DNA of 43,807 bases from Marinospirillum sp. (GTDB lineage: Bacteria > Pseudomonadota > Gammaproteobacteria > Pseudomonadales > Halomonadaceae): the NCBI RefSeq assembly GCF_014859565.1, contig NZ_JACUUA010000009.1, positions 1 through 43,807 on the forward strand, given 5' to 3'. The notes under the pieces were generated by a model. That model was not told the DNA's origin and made no database searches. It saw nothing but the letters and a program-made list of their open reading frames with translations. The position numbers and the translations under genes are program-made. Each line of letters begins with the position of its first letter. The stretch's first letter is position 1. Below are positions 20,624 through 29,925 of the stretch, piece by piece.

Positions 20624-21544
20624 ATGCAGATACAGATACTGGGCTCAGCTGCCGGTGGTGGTTTTCCGCAATGGAATTGCAACTGTGATAATTGCTCCGG
20701 TGTGCGTAAAGGGATAATTCAAGCCCACCCCCGAACACAATCTTCAATTGCTGTTAGTGGTGATGGTAAGCAGTGGATACTGTTTAATGCCTCACCGGAT
20801 ATCAGGGCACAGCTAGAAAGCTTCCCCCCTTTACAACCCTCGCGAGGTAAACGGGACACCGGTATTGCTGCGATTGTGCTGATCGATAGCCAGATCGATC
20901 ATACCACTGGGTTGCTGATGTTGCGTGAAGGTTGTCCACATCAGGTTTGGTGTACAGCGCAGGTTCATGAAGACCTGACAAGTGGTTTTCCGGTTTTTAA
21001 TATGCTCAGTCACTGGAACGGGGGGCTGGAGCATCACACTATCCCTATCGACTCTCCGGTTAATCGTTTCACTATTCCAGCGGCTCCGACCTTGGAGTTT
21101 TTTGCTATCGCGCTGCAGTCAAGTGCTCCACCTTATTCGCCACATCGTAATGATCCCCATGTAGGTGATAACATCGGCGTACTGATACGGGATACACAGA
21201 GTGGGCGCTCGTTGTTTTATGCGCCGGGTCTGGGGCAGCACGACAGAGCCTTGCTTGAGGTGATGGCCAGTGCAGACTGTTTGCTGGTGGATGGCACCCT
21301 ATGGTGTGACGATGAGTTGCTGCTTAGCGGGGTGGGCGACAAGCTGGGTGTGCATATGGGGCATTTGCCGCAGTCAGGCTCTGATGGGATGATAGCGCTG
21401 TTGGATGCTTTTCCAAATGCACGCAAGATTCTGATTCACATCAATAATACCAACCCAATTCTGCGTGAAGACTCTGCTGAGCGAGCTGAACTGACTCGCC
21501 ACGGTATCGAGGTGGCGCATGACGGCATGAGCCTGACGCTTTAA
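20624..21544 (+). CDS. pqqB: PQQ biosynthesis protein PqqB
   Basis: PqqB is a metallo-beta-lactamase-fold protein of PQQ synthesis, proposed to hydroxylate the tyrosine-derived part of the intermediate. The 306-residue protein begins [19 protein letters not shown] and has the CNCDNC zinc-site cysteines (about 19-24). It also has [17 protein letters not shown], the altered metallohydrolase motif of this family. It is followed by pqqC after 12 bases. Confidence 0.97.
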   Translation: MQIQILGSAAGGGFPQWNCNCDNCSGVRKGIIQAHPRTQSSIAVSGDGKQWILFNASPDIRAQLESFPPLQPSRGKRDTGIAAIVLIDSQIDHTTGLLMLREGCPHQVWCTAQVHEDLTSGFPVFNMLSHWNGGLEHHTIPIDSPVNRFTIPAAPTLEFFAIALQSSAPPYSPHRNDPHVGDNIGVLIRDTQSGRSLFYAPGLGQHDRALLEVMASADCLLVDGTLWCDDELLLSGVGDKLGVHMGHLPQSGSDGMIALLDAFPNARKILIHINNTNPILREDSAERAELTRHGIEVAHDGMSLTL

Positions 21545-21556
21545 GGAGCCTTCACT

Positions 21557-22339
21557 ATGAGCACAGATACCCTGATCAGTCCCCCTAATGTTAGTACACC
21601 AATGACCCCGAAAGCCTTTGAACAGGCATTACGTGCCAAAGGGGCGCTGTACCATATCCACCATCCGTATCATAAAGCGATGTATGAAGGGCGTGCGACA
21701 CCCGAGCAGGTGCGCGGCTGGGTGGCCAATCGGTATTACTACCAGATCAATATACCGATGAAAGATGCCGCCATTATGGCGAATTGTACGGATCGTGACG
21801 TGCGCCGTCACTGGGTGCAGCGGATCCTGGATCATGATGGTTTTGAGGATTCAGAGGGCGGAATAGAAGCCTGGCTGCAGTTGGGTGAGGCGGTCGGTTT
21901 GACACAGGAGGAGATCATCTCGCAGGAGCATGTCTTGCCGGGAGTGCGTTTTGCGGTAGATGCTTATGTCAGCTTTGCCCGCCGTGCCACTTGGGAGGAG
22001 GCGGCCAGTTCATCGCTAACGGAGCTGTTTGCACCTGAGATACATCAATCGAGACTGGATCGATGGCCGGAGCATTATCCTTGGATTGATCCGAAGGGGT
22101 ATCAGTACTTTCGTAATCGACTGAGCGAAGCACGCCGGGATGTAGTTCATGGTTTGCAAATCACTCTGGATCATTATCGAACCTTGGCTGAGCAGCAGCG
22201 CATGCTGGAGATTCTGCAATTCAAATTGGACGTGCTCTGGAGCATGTTGGATTCGATGAGTCTTGCCTATGAGCTGGAGCGTCCACCCTACCATACCGTG
22301 ACACAAGAAACGGTGTATCACAGAGGGCTGTTCCGGTGA
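21557..22339 (+). CDS. pqqC: pyrroloquinoline-quinone synthase PqqC
   Basis: PqqC catalyses the last step, an oxygen-dependent ring closure and oxidation giving PQQ, without metal or cofactor. The 260-residue protein matches the family throughout: [30 protein letters not shown] and RILDHDG, with conserved histidines and arginines. The start has an AAGGAG ribosome site. Its stop overlaps the pqqD GTG start. Confidence 0.98.
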   Translation: MSTDTLISPPNVSTPMTPKAFEQALRAKGALYHIHHPYHKAMYEGRATPEQVRGWVANRYYYQINIPMKDAAIMANCTDRDVRRHWVQRILDHDGFEDSEGGIEAWLQLGEAVGLTQEEIISQEHVLPGVRFAVDAYVSFARRATWEEAASSSLTELFAPEIHQSRLDRWPEHYPWIDPKGYQYFRNRLSEARRDVVHGLQITLDHYRTLAEQQRMLEILQFKLDVLWSMLDSMSLAYELERPPYHTVTQETVYHRGLFR

Positions 22340-22605
22340 ACGATATCAGAGCATTGAAGCTTAATCCCATGTTTCGTCTTCAGTGGGAGGTCGCACAGGA
22401 GGCGTGGGTACTGCTTTATCCAGAAGGGATGGTCAAGCTGAATTCCAGTGCTGCAGCCGTTCTCAGTTATGTTGATGGGCAACGCTTGACAGCTGATATT
22501 GTACAGGCTCTGCAGCAGGATTATCCTCAGGCTGAAGGTTTGGCCGATGATGTTGCAGCCTTTTTGCAGGAAGCTCACAAAAATAACTGGGTAATCTATG
22601 ACTGA
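22336..22605 (+). CDS. pqqD: PqqA-binding chaperone PqqD
   Basis: PqqD is the small peptide chaperone that holds PqqA and presents it to the radical SAM enzyme PqqE. The 89-residue protein starts with GTG overlapping the pqqC stop. The pattern [23 protein letters not shown], then [14 protein letters not shown] (winged-helix core), matches PqqD. It overlaps pqqE by 8 bases, consistent with the tight interaction of the two products. Confidence 0.96.
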   Translation: MNDIRALKLNPMFRLQWEVAQEAWVLLYPEGMVKLNSSAAAVLSYVDGQRLTADIVQALQQDYPQAEGLADDVAAFLQEAHKNNWVIYD

Positions 22606-23734
22606 GCGATCATCAGCCCATCACCAGCGGCAGCCCCTCTGGCTTTTGGCCGAGTTGACCTATAAATGTCCGTTGCAGTGTCCCTACTGCAGCAACCCGG
22701 TTGATTTTTCTGCCGCTGGTGAGGAGTTGAGTACTGAGCAGTGGCTGGACTTGTTTGTTCAGGCGCGTGAGTTAGGGGCGGCACAACTGGGGTTTTCCGG
22801 TGGTGAGCCACTGGTGCGCCAAGATCTGGAAGTGTTGATCAAGGGTGCGCGTGATCTGGGCTTTTATACAAATCTGATTACTTCAGGCATAGGGCTGACG
22901 GCAGACAGAATTGCAGGCTTTCGCCGCGCCGGGCTGGATCATATACAGGTCAGTTTTCAGGCGTCGGATGAGCAGGTAAACAATATGCTGGCCGGATCGG
23001 CCAAAGCTTTTCAGCAGAAGCTGAAGATGGCGCATGAGGTTAAGGCTCAGGGGTATCCGATGGTGCTCAATTTTGTCACTCATCGTCATAATATCGACAA
23101 CATAGATCGCATCATTGAGCTGTGTGTTGAGCTGGAAGCCGACTATGTCGAATTGGCGACCTGTCAATATTACGGTTGGGCATTAGAGAATAGGGCGGCT
23201 CTCTTGCCAAGTCGCGAGCAACTGATCAGGGCAGAAAGGATCACCAATGAATATCGTCAGCGCCTAGAGGGAGAGGGCAAAAGGATTAAACTCATCTTTG
23301 TGACGCCTGATTATTATGAAGAGCGTCCGAAGAAGTGCATGAATGGTTGGGGTGAACTGTTTTTAACAGTGACTCCTGACGGTACTGCCTTACCTTGTCA
23401 CAGTGCACGAATGCTCCCTTTGTCTTTTCCGAATATAAAAGAGCACACACTCAGGGATATCTGGCATCACTCGTCCGGCTTTAATTATTTCCGTGGTGAT
23501 GACTGGATGAGTGAACCCTGTCGCAGCTGTGTTGAAAAAGAAGATGATCTTGGTGGCTGTCGCTGTCAGGCATATCTGTTAACCGGCGATATGCATGGTG
23601 CCGATCCGGTCTGCAGTAAGTCTTCCCATCATGATGTGATCCTCAAAGCACGCACCCAAGCGGAAATAGAGATGAATCAGCCAGAGATGATCTACCGCAA
23701 TGAGCGCAACTCCAGACTGATTTGCAAGGGTTGA
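22598..23734 (+). CDS. pqqE: PqqA peptide cyclase PqqE (radical SAM)
   Basis: PqqE forms the carbon-carbon bond between Glu15 and Tyr19 of PqqA. The 378-residue protein has the radical SAM cysteines in CPLQCPYC (Cys24, Cys28, Cys31) and the [10 protein letters not shown] motif. A SPASM domain near the C-terminus carries cysteines in [19 protein letters not shown] and DPVCSKS, for auxiliary iron-sulfur clusters. It follows pqqD with an 8-base overlap. Confidence 0.98.
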   Translation: MTERSSAHHQRQPLWLLAELTYKCPLQCPYCSNPVDFSAAGEELSTEQWLDLFVQARELGAAQLGFSGGEPLVRQDLEVLIKGARDLGFYTNLITSGIGLTADRIAGFRRAGLDHIQVSFQASDEQVNNMLAGSAKAFQQKLKMAHEVKAQGYPMVLNFVTHRHNIDNIDRIIELCVELEADYVELATCQYYGWALENRAALLPSREQLIRAERITNEYRQRLEGEGKRIKLIFVTPDYYEERPKKCMNGWGELFLTVTPDGTALPCHSARMLPLSFPNIKEHTLRDIWHHSSGFNYFRGDDWMSEPCRSCVEKEDDLGGCRCQAYLLTGDMHGADPVCSKSSHHDVILKARTQAEIEMNQPEMIYRNERNSRLICKG

Positions 23735-23759
23735 ACGGTTTGATATAGCGAGTTCTGAT

Positions 23760-25727
23760 ATGAAAAGAACGCTTACAGCGGCAGATGCAGTAGCAGCGAC
23801 GGTCGAATATGGATCTGTTCAAGCACAAGCAGGGCTCGTTTTCTGGATTGCCTATGAACCATATACGGGCTGTAATCGCCTTTACTGTCTGGATTTTCTA
23901 CGTCAATCCACTAGATGCCTGACACCTGAAGGGATGAGTGTGCGTAGCAGAGTCCATGAGTATGGTGGTGGGGCCTGGTCAATCATCAGCATGACAGGGG
24001 TTGCTTGGGTTAATGATCAGGATCAGCAGATATGGCTGACCGTATGGGATTCCACATCCTCTACGTCACAACAGCCAAATCAGATAGATAGCAGCAGTTA
24101 TCGGCTGACCTCACAAATGAATATGCGTTTTGCCGATCTGACCTATGATCCCGTTCGTCACTGGTTGCTGGCGGTGGCTGAAATTCATGAAGAAGCTGAA
24201 TCAGCAAAGGGCGAAGAAGTATGCAATCTTCTGGTTGCTATCTGTCTTAAAAGCGGAAACCTAACGGTTTTGGCAAAGGGAGCGGATTTTTACGCAGCAC
24301 CCGCCCTTAGTCCTGATGGGCGTTGGCTGGCCTGGGTGGAATGGAAACATCCGGCACAGCCTTGGCTGAATACGTGTGTCCGCCTAGCTGATCTTGATCA
24401 TCCTGATCAGGAGGCAGCAGTGATGAGATCAACGGATGATCAGGTGGCTTGGCTGCAGCCGCGCTTTTCTCCCGATGCTGAGCTATTGGCTGTAGGTGAT
24501 ATTGATAACTGGTGGAATCTGTTCAAACTCTCTAAGACAGAAGTGCCAAAACCCCTAACGGATACTGTGCAGGCTGAGTTTACCCAAGCTCCGTGGCAGC
24601 TTGGATTGTGCAGTTATGGTTGGAGCTCTCATGGCGAACTTCTAGCGATTGTTCAGGCAGGGGGTTATTCGTCGCTGCGGCGTTATCAGGCAGATCTCCA
24701 ATGCTGGCTAACACTGTCCTTGCCTTTCACTCGTCTGTACAGCCTAGCGTTGTCCGGTGACTATGCCTACATGGTGGCAGAGAGCCCTGAGTGTTTGTCA
24801 GGCATCATCATGCTTAATCTGAGCGATAACCGATGGCACTACCTGTGTGGTGGGGCTGAACCAGCTTGTCATGTATCTCTACCGCAGGCGCGTAGCTGCC
24901 CGCTGAATGAGGGTGATGAACTGCCATTTTTTTATTACCCGCCTCATTCTGCCTCAATCCCATTGACTACAAATGCAGCTCCACCCTTAATTCTGCTGAT
25001 TCACGGTGGGCCCACATCCTCTACCGCGCCGGTGTTTAATCCGCGCATTCAATACTGGACTCAGTGTGGGTTTGCCGTGGCTGATCTGAACTATCGTGGC
25101 AGCTGTGGTTATGGTCGACGTTATCGACTGATGCTACAGAGTCGCTGGGGAATTGCTGATGTCGAAGATGCCGAGAGTGTGGTCGACTGGCTGGTGAGTC
25201 AGGATTTGGCGGATGCACAAGCACTGTTTATCCGTGGGCAAAGTTCTGGTGGTTATACGGTACTGATGGCTCTGCTAAGCAGCCAGCGCTGGTGTGCTGG
25301 TGCCAGTCTTTATGGTATCAGTGATTTGCAACGCTTGGCACAGACAACGCATAAATTCGAATCCCGCTATCTAAACTGGTTGATTGGTGATCCTGATGAT
25401 CAGGAGCTGTTTCGTCAACGCTCACCCTATTATCTGGCCGATGGCTGGCAGACACCGGTGATCTTCTTTCAGGGGAGAAAAGATAAAGTTGTGCCTCCAG
25501 AGCAGACGCTGCGCTTGCAGGCACGATTGCAGCAGGCAGGTGTGAGGGTCGAGGCCTGTCTATTTGATGACGAGGGACATGGTTTCAGGCTGGCTTGTAA
25601 TCAGCAGCAGGTGCTAGAGCAGGAGATGGCTTTTTATCTAAACAGTTTGGAGGCTGCAAAAGGCCAGTTATCAGATAAAAGAAATATCAAAATAAACCAG
25701 TCAAACCGAGCGAGCTGCGGGCGCTGA
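23760..25727 (+). CDS. S9-family serine peptidase linked to the pqq operon
   Basis: The protein is a 655-residue prolyl-oligopeptidase-type enzyme: a beta-propeller-like N-terminal part, then an alpha/beta-hydrolase domain from about residue 400. The oxyanion-region LIHGGPTSST, nucleophile in RGQSSGG (Ser495), Asp575 in GRKDKVVPP and His607 in DEGHGF form a complete triad. There is no signal peptide, so it is probably cytoplasmic. It follows pqqE by 25 bases. S9 peptidases also occur at the end of some pseudomonad pqq clusters (PqqH-like), and one may process PqqA or related peptides, though this is unproven. No PqqF-type metalloprotease gene is in the window. The last ~17 residues read, in another frame, through a probable histidine kinase remnant, so the natural C-terminus may have been altered. 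Confidence 0.88.
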   Translation: MKRTLTAADAVAATVEYGSVQAQAGLVFWIAYEPYTGCNRLYCLDFLRQSTRCLTPEGMSVRSRVHEYGGGAWSIISMTGVAWVNDQDQQIWLTVWDSTSSTSQQPNQIDSSSYRLTSQMNMRFADLTYDPVRHWLLAVAEIHEEAESAKGEEVCNLLVAICLKSGNLTVLAKGADFYAAPALSPDGRWLAWVEWKHPAQPWLNTCVRLADLDHPDQEAAVMRSTDDQVAWLQPRFSPDAELLAVGDIDNWWNLFKLSKTEVPKPLTDTVQAEFTQAPWQLGLCSYGWSSHGELLAIVQAGGYSSLRRYQADLQCWLTLSLPFTRLYSLALSGDYAYMVAESPECLSGIIMLNLSDNRWHYLCGGAEPACHVSLPQARSCPLNEGDELPFFYYPPHSASIPLTTNAAPPLILLIHGGPTSSTAPVFNPRIQYWTQCGFAVADLNYRGSCGYGRRYRLMLQSRWGIADVEDAESVVDWLVSQDLADAQALFIRGQSSGGYTVLMALLSSQRWCAGASLYGISDLQRLAQTTHKFESRYLNWLIGDPDDQELFRQRSPYYLADGWQTPVIFFQGRKDKVVPPEQTLRLQARLQQAGVRVEACLFDDEGHGFRLACNQQQVLEQEMAFYLNSLEAAKGQLSDKRNIKINQSNRASCGR

Positions 25728-25798
25728 TCAGCCATCTGCTGAACAGCGCTGCCACTTGGATCTACTACCTGCACAAAGCACTTCATCGGCGCAGATAA
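25688..25798 (+). pseudogene. probable 3' remnant of a hybrid histidine kinase (receiver-domain end)
   Basis: The frame read from 25688 encodes QNKPVKPSELRALISHLL, then a short tail ending at a TAA (25796-25798). KPVxPxxLRALxxxLL is the standard end of the C-terminal receiver domain in hybrid sensor kinases. The frame has a stop just upstream at 25676-25678, so only the last ~35 codons remain. Codon use is GC-rich at third positions, unlike random sequence. It overlaps the end of the S9 peptidase gene in a different frame and the end of the convergent response regulator gene by 16 bases. Pseudomonas clusters of this type have a hybrid kinase (ErcS-like) near the AgmR/ErbR regulator, as I recall. 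A deletion joining the two flanks is my inference. Confidence 0.55.
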
Positions 25799-26448
25799 TG
25801 TGTGAAATCGATATCACTGGCCGTCAGTATGGCCTGCACACGGCTGTGTACTCCGAGCTTTGATAATATAGCAGAGACATGAGCCTTGACCGTGGTTTCA
25901 GCGATGTTCAGGTTGTAGGCGATCAGTTTGTTAGAATCACCCTTCACCATCCTTTCCAGAACCAGCAACTGACGTCGGGTCAAGGATAACAACCGCTCAA
26001 CGGGCATCTCATTCATGTTTCGCCTACGCCGTCCCGGCTCGTTGTTCGGCTGATGCATAATATCTGACGGTAGATAAATATTTCCGTTGAGTATCTGCTG
26101 CAGTGCATCTGTCATCTGACCGCGGTGGGAGGACTTGGAAATAAATCCGATCGCGCCGCAGGTAATGGCCTGAAGCACCACCTGTTTATCATCTTCGGCA
26201 GATATGATAACAACCGGCGTAGTGGGTGCTTCATTGCGTAATGAAATCAGGCCATTCAGTCCCTGCATGCCAGGCATGTTCAGATCCAACAGGATCAGGT
26301 CCAGCTCTTTATCTATACGAGCCAGTTCTAGGGTGGATTCAAGGTTCTCCTTTTCGATGATCTCGGAACCCACAAAATGACTACCGATCACATGAGTGAT
26401 GGCATCACGGAACAAAGGATGATCATCAGCGATTAGTATTTTATACAT
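25783..26448 (-). CDS. agmR: NarL/LuxR-type response regulator (AgmR/ErbR-like) of PQQ alcohol oxidation
   Basis: The 221-residue protein has a receiver domain with the acidic pair DD (8-9), phospho-acceptor Asp55 in [10 protein letters not shown] and Lys105 in GFISKSS. A LuxR-type helix-turn-helix follows in about 150-215 ([19 protein letters not shown], then [16 protein letters not shown]). The sequence style, down to the DIDFxxYLRR end, strongly resembles AgmR/ErbR of pseudomonads, which activates quinoprotein ethanol dehydrogenase genes and pqq genes. It is the last gene of the minus-strand block. A partner kinase is missing from the window except for the remnant just downstream. Confidence 0.88.
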   Translation of the reverse strand: MYKILIADDHPLFRDAITHVIGSHFVGSEIIEKENLESTLELARIDKELDLILLDLNMPGMQGLNGLISLRNEAPTTPVVIISAEDDKQVVLQAITCGAIGFISKSSHRGQMTDALQQILNGNIYLPSDIMHQPNNEPGRRRRNMNEMPVERLLSLTRRQLLVLERMVKGDSNKLIAYNLNIAETTVKAHVSAILSKLGVHSRVQAILTASDIDFTHYLRR

Positions 26449-26524
26449 TGTTTATCCCTCTTATCGTTATTATCAGGGAATAAAGATCACCACGACGAAC
26501 AGTGCATCATTACTCACAGGTGCG

Positions 26525-27130
26525 TCAGGGTATCTCTCCGGTTGCGGTTAATAAGGCATCTGCTGACAAGGGTTCAGGATGGGTTGCCTGCAGGGGTAAT
26601 CCTGCTTCAAGCCATCCATCACTACCTTCACGGTACCAGTAAAGCTGTGTGTAGCCCCAGGCAGCAGCACGCTTGACCGCATTCCAAGACATCCAGCAAT
26701 CAGCTGTACAGTAGATTACCACAGGGTGTCCGCGGTTGGCTTCAGTCCACTGATATAGGTGTCCAGCAAAGTATTCTATCCAGTGATCCTCCGTGAACCC
26801 CCAGCCAACATTTGGCAGCCAGAAACTGCCCGGAAGCGTTTGGCGAGGGGTTGTGTAGATAAAAATACCATCACGCCAAGTGATCGGCTGCACATCGATC
26901 AACAGGGAGCCTGGCTGCGCCTGCACCAAAGATTGAAGCTGCTCGGTGCTGATGCGTACACCACCTTCAGCTGTCTCGGGTGTGGGGCTACGGTAGTGGC
27001 TGATACGGTAGCCTTCAGCCGAGAAACGCGGCAGGTTGTCATCGGCTATGGATGGGGCTGACATGAGCAGGATTACTCCACACCCCCAACACACTAACGT
27101 GAACGGACAGGTGTTTGAATGATGAGACAT
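26525..27130 (-). CDS. secreted rhodanese-like protein, PQQ-dependent catabolism CXXCW-motif family
   Basis: The 201-residue protein has a signal peptide (about 1-29). A rhodanese-like fold runs through LLIDVQPITWRDG to VVIYCTADCWMSWNAVKRAA (split here by numbering: Cys141, Cys145, Trp146). The spacing is C-x3-C-W followed by MSWNA. The family is known from PQQ alcohol dehydrogenase clusters, where it is named for a CXXCW motif; its function is unknown. Cys141 takes the place of the rhodanese active cysteine, so a persulfide or disulfide role is possible. It lies 76 bases upstream of the agmR-like gene on the same strand. Confidence 0.8.
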   Translation of the reverse strand: MSHHSNTCPFTLVCWGCGVILLMSAPSIADDNLPRFSAEGYRISHYRSPTPETAEGGVRISTEQLQSLVQAQPGSLLIDVQPITWRDGIFIYTTPRQTLPGSFWLPNVGWGFTEDHWIEYFAGHLYQWTEANRGHPVVIYCTADCWMSWNAVKRAAAWGYTQLYWYREGSDGWLEAGLPLQATHPEPLSADALLTATGEIP

Positions 27131-27260
27131 GGTTCACGATTCCTCTGCTTGCCTGTCACATTATTACACATGAGTTCTGTCGCTGATTAAATAGTACCAT
27201 AGACAAAAAAAAGTACCAAAGTTGCATATTCGCCAGGTTAGCAAAAACCGCGTAAACCCT

Positions 27261-27355
27261 CGCCCAATCGGGCGCTGATATCAGCGGATGACTGCGAAGC
27301 AGTCATGGGTTGTTGCTCATATACAGGCATCTTGGCCTGAAATTAAAGGCCAAGA
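27261..27355. repeat. cluster of four inverted repeats between the rhodanese and ABC permease genes
   Basis: The gap 27131-27369 (about 239 bases) has no gene. It contains four perfect inverted repeats: CGCCC/GGGCG with loop AATC (27261-27274); the palindrome GCTGATATCAGC (27274-27285); ATGACTGC/GCAGTCAT with loop GAA (27288-27306); and TCTTGGCCT/AGGCCAAGA with an 8-base loop (27330-27355). None has a T-run on either strand. It may form a structured RNA, an mRNA-end processing site or a repeated chromosomal element. Confidence 0.6.
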
Positions 27356-27369
27356 AAGATCTCAAGCCT

Positions 27370-28182
27370 TCACGCAGATGAAGGTTTTGCGGGGGATGAT
27401 GATTCAATTCGCTCTGGACGAAAGCCAAGCACGGCAAGAACACAGAAGAAAAAGGTAGTCAGCAGTGTGATGATCAGTGTTGATAAATTGAGTTGCAGAT
27501 AAAGGGCATGACGTACTAGCTCAACAGCATGGGTGAAGGGGTTAAGCAGGCATACCCAGTACAGCCACTCGCTGCTTTCACGCATCCGCCACAGCGGATA
27601 GAGAGCCGATGAGATGAAAAACATCGGGAAAATGACAAAATTCATCACACCGGCAAAGTTTTCCAGATAACGTATCCTAGATGAGAGAAACAGGCCGATT
27701 GCACCTAGCAGGATGGAGGTTAACAGCAGGGTTGGCATCACCGTCAGCAAACCTGTGTAAGGTAGGTCAATCCTCATCATCAGGGCGATAGCCAGAAACG
27801 CATAAACTTGTAATAGTGAAATCAGCGCAATTGACATCAACTTGCACAGTAGCAGCCAGCTACGCGGCAGCGGGCTCATCAGCAGTACCCGCATACTACC
27901 CATCTCCCGGTCATAGACCATCGACAGCGCACTTTGCATACCATTGAACAGCAGAATCATGCACATCAGTCCCGGAAGGATATAAGTTTCATAGGTAATG
28001 TAGGTCTGATAGGGGGGGGTGATTGACAGCCCCAGTGCAGCACGAAATCCGGCAGCAAACACCACTAACCACAGGAGTGGGCGCACCAGCGCACTGAAAA
28101 AACGCGAGCGCTGTTGAATAAAGCGCTGAAACTCGCGGCGCAGAATACCTTTGAAGCAGATGAACCAAGCGCGAGTATTCAT
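27370..28182 (-). CDS. ABC-2 type transporter permease of the PQQ alcohol dehydrogenase system
   Basis: The 270-residue protein has about six membrane segments and the ABC-2 pattern around REMGSMRVLLMSPLPRSWLL, the loop that contacts the ATPase. It pairs with the ABC ATPase gene just upstream, overlapping it by 4 bases. Homologous permeases (PedC-like) accompany quinoprotein alcohol dehydrogenases in pseudomonads and are thought to export an alcohol-related or toxic compound. The substrate is not known from the sequence. Confidence 0.88.
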   Translation of the reverse strand: MNTRAWFICFKGILRREFQRFIQQRSRFFSALVRPLLWLVVFAAGFRAALGLSITPPYQTYITYETYILPGLMCMILLFNGMQSALSMVYDREMGSMRVLLMSPLPRSWLLLCKLMSIALISLLQVYAFLAIALMMRIDLPYTGLLTVMPTLLLTSILLGAIGLFLSSRIRYLENFAGVMNFVIFPMFFISSALYPLWRMRESSEWLYWVCLLNPFTHAVELVRHALYLQLNLSTLIITLLTTFFFCVLAVLGFRPERIESSSPAKPSSA

Positions 28183-28913
28183 GTTGTTTCCTGCTGTAAA
28201 CCGGTGATCTTCTCAAATGCGCTACCCAGCTCGAAAGTGCCGCTTTGTTTGCAGATCTCTTTAGCCGAAGCGTTAGCAAGTAGAGAGCCATGATGCAGAA
28301 TCAACACCTGATCTTCAGTAGATATCTCTTCAATTAGGTGCGTTGTCCAGAGAACCGTCAACTGCTGTTCATGGCATAGATGGCGGACATGCCGGTTCAG
28401 GTCAATACGTGCACGAGTATCCAGCCCACTTGTTGCCTCATCCAGCAGCAGAACCGAGGGGCGGTGCAACAACGCTCGTGCTATCTCAACCCGACGGCGG
28501 TGACCACCATTGAGCTGTCTGACACGATCATGCAAACGTTCACTGAGTTGCCAGCGTGCCATCTCGGTTTCAGCACGATGCCTAGCTTCCTTCGGTGGTA
28601 TGCCATGCAGTGCTGCATGGTACTGCAGGTTTTGCAGCACCGTCAGATCAAGGTCCAGCGTGCTTTGCTGAAAGACCACGCCGAGTTGCTGCATCAAAAG
28701 GCGAGGCTGGCGTTTCAGATCCACCCGGTTAATGCTGACCTCTCCCTGCTGCAAGCTCAGCAGGCGTGTCAGCAGTGACAGCAGGGTGGTTTTTCCGGCA
28801 CCATTGGGACCCAGCAGGGCTGTGAAGCTTCCATCAGGCAGGGTGAAATTAAGATCCTTCAATGCCTGACGTGCGCCATAATTGAAACTTAATCCCTTGA
28901 TCGCAATGCTCAT
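28179..28913 (-). CDS. ABC transporter ATP-binding protein of the PQQ alcohol dehydrogenase system
   Basis: The 244-residue ATPase has Walker A GPNGAGKT (35-42), a signature motif reading LNGGH instead of LSGGQ (followed by RRRVEIARALLHRP), Walker B VLLLDEATSGLD, and a switch histidine in TTHLIEE. It energises the ABC-2 permease encoded next (4-base overlap). The same minus-strand unit carries the propeller and binding-protein genes, in the order seen in known PQQ alcohol dehydrogenase clusters. Confidence 0.92.
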   Translation of the reverse strand: MSIAIKGLSFNYGARQALKDLNFTLPDGSFTALLGPNGAGKTTLLSLLTRLLSLQQGEVSINRVDLKRQPRLLMQQLGVVFQQSTLDLDLTVLQNLQYHAALHGIPPKEARHRAETEMARWQLSERLHDRVRQLNGGHRRRVEIARALLHRPSVLLLDEATSGLDTRARIDLNRHVRHLCHEQQLTVLWTTHLIEEISTEDQVLILHHGSLLANASAKEICKQSGTFELGSAFEKITGLQQETT

Positions 28914-28925
28914 GGTTTTGTCCTG

Positions 28926-29897
28926 TCAGGGGGCTGCGACCACACCCCAGGGGTAACGTCCCACCTGTAGGGTTTTGATGACCTTAAGTTTTTCTACATC
29001 AATGATGGATACATCCCCGCTGACGCCGTTGGTCGAAATAACAAACTTGTCATCCGGTGTTAATCCAACTCCCCAGACACGTCGGCCAACCAGCAGGTAG
29101 TCGATCACCTCGTAGGTTTTTGCATTAATGACGGCGACATGGTTGGCAGGGCCAAGAGCAACAAAGGCATAACGTCCATCTCGTGTCAGTTGGATGCCAA
29201 CCGGTTGAATACGATCAGGGTGAACTCCTTTGATGGCGAAACCTATCTTGTGCACTTCGGAGCGTGATTTCACATCATAAATGGTGACAGTGCCGCCTAT
29301 CTCTGCGGAAGCCCAGAGTCGCTTCGAATCGTGTGTGAACTCAACATGCCGTGGGCGCTGATCTATCAGCGTGTTATCCACCAGTTCAAGGGTTTCGGTG
29401 TCGATCCAGTGCAGCATATTGGTTGTTTCACTGGTGTTGACTGCCCAGCGTCCATCCGGACTGACACCCATACCTTCCGGTTCAATCCCGACCTCGATCT
29501 GTGCCAGTACCTGATTGGATTCAACATCAATTACCGATACAATATCGTCATCCTCGTTGGCGATAAACAGCAAGCGGTCATTCGGATGCAGTGCAAACTG
29601 CTCAGGATCGTCACCCGAGGGAAGATCCTTGATGAATGCAAATGTCTTGGCATCGTAAACTTCAACACGGTCTGAGTCGCTGGCGCAGACATACAGCTTG
29701 CTGTAATCGCTGCTCATCAGAATACCTCGAGGGCGCATACCAACTTCAAAGGTATTAGTTACCTCCCATTTTTTGGTATCAATAACCGAAATAGTGTTGT
29801 CGCGCTCATTGGATATAAACACGGTACCGGCAAAAAGTGAGCTGCTGAACAGCAGGGCACTGGATAGGATTCCAAACAGTAGTTTCTTTTTGAGCAT
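28926..29897 (-). CDS. periplasmic YVTN-type beta-propeller protein of the PQQ system
   Basis: From the ATG at 29897, which follows a GGGAGAAC ribosome site, the product is 323 residues with a signal peptide ending near SSLFAG. The mature part has repeated 40-odd-residue units such as ISVIDTKKWEVTNTFEVG, VSVIDVESNQVLAQIEVG, VAVINAKTYEVIDYLLVG and VSIIDVEKLKVIKTLQVG, forming a seven-bladed propeller. Such propellers accompany PQQ alcohol dehydrogenase ABC genes. A binding or scaffolding role is an inference. An upstream start would add 26 residues and overlap the preceding gene. Confidence 0.88.
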   Translation of the reverse strand: MLKKKLLFGILSSALLFSSSLFAGTVFISNERDNTISVIDTKKWEVTNTFEVGMRPRGILMSSDYSKLYVCASDSDRVEVYDAKTFAFIKDLPSGDDPEQFALHPNDRLLFIANEDDDIVSVIDVESNQVLAQIEVGIEPEGMGVSPDGRWAVNTSETTNMLHWIDTETLELVDNTLIDQRPRHVEFTHDSKRLWASAEIGGTVTIYDVKSRSEVHKIGFAIKGVHPDRIQPVGIQLTRDGRYAFVALGPANHVAVINAKTYEVIDYLLVGRRVWGVGLTPDDKFVISTNGVSGDVSIIDVEKLKVIKTLQVGRYPWGVVAAP

Positions 29898-29925
29898 GAT
29901 GTTCTCCCATTTTTTATAGTTGGAT

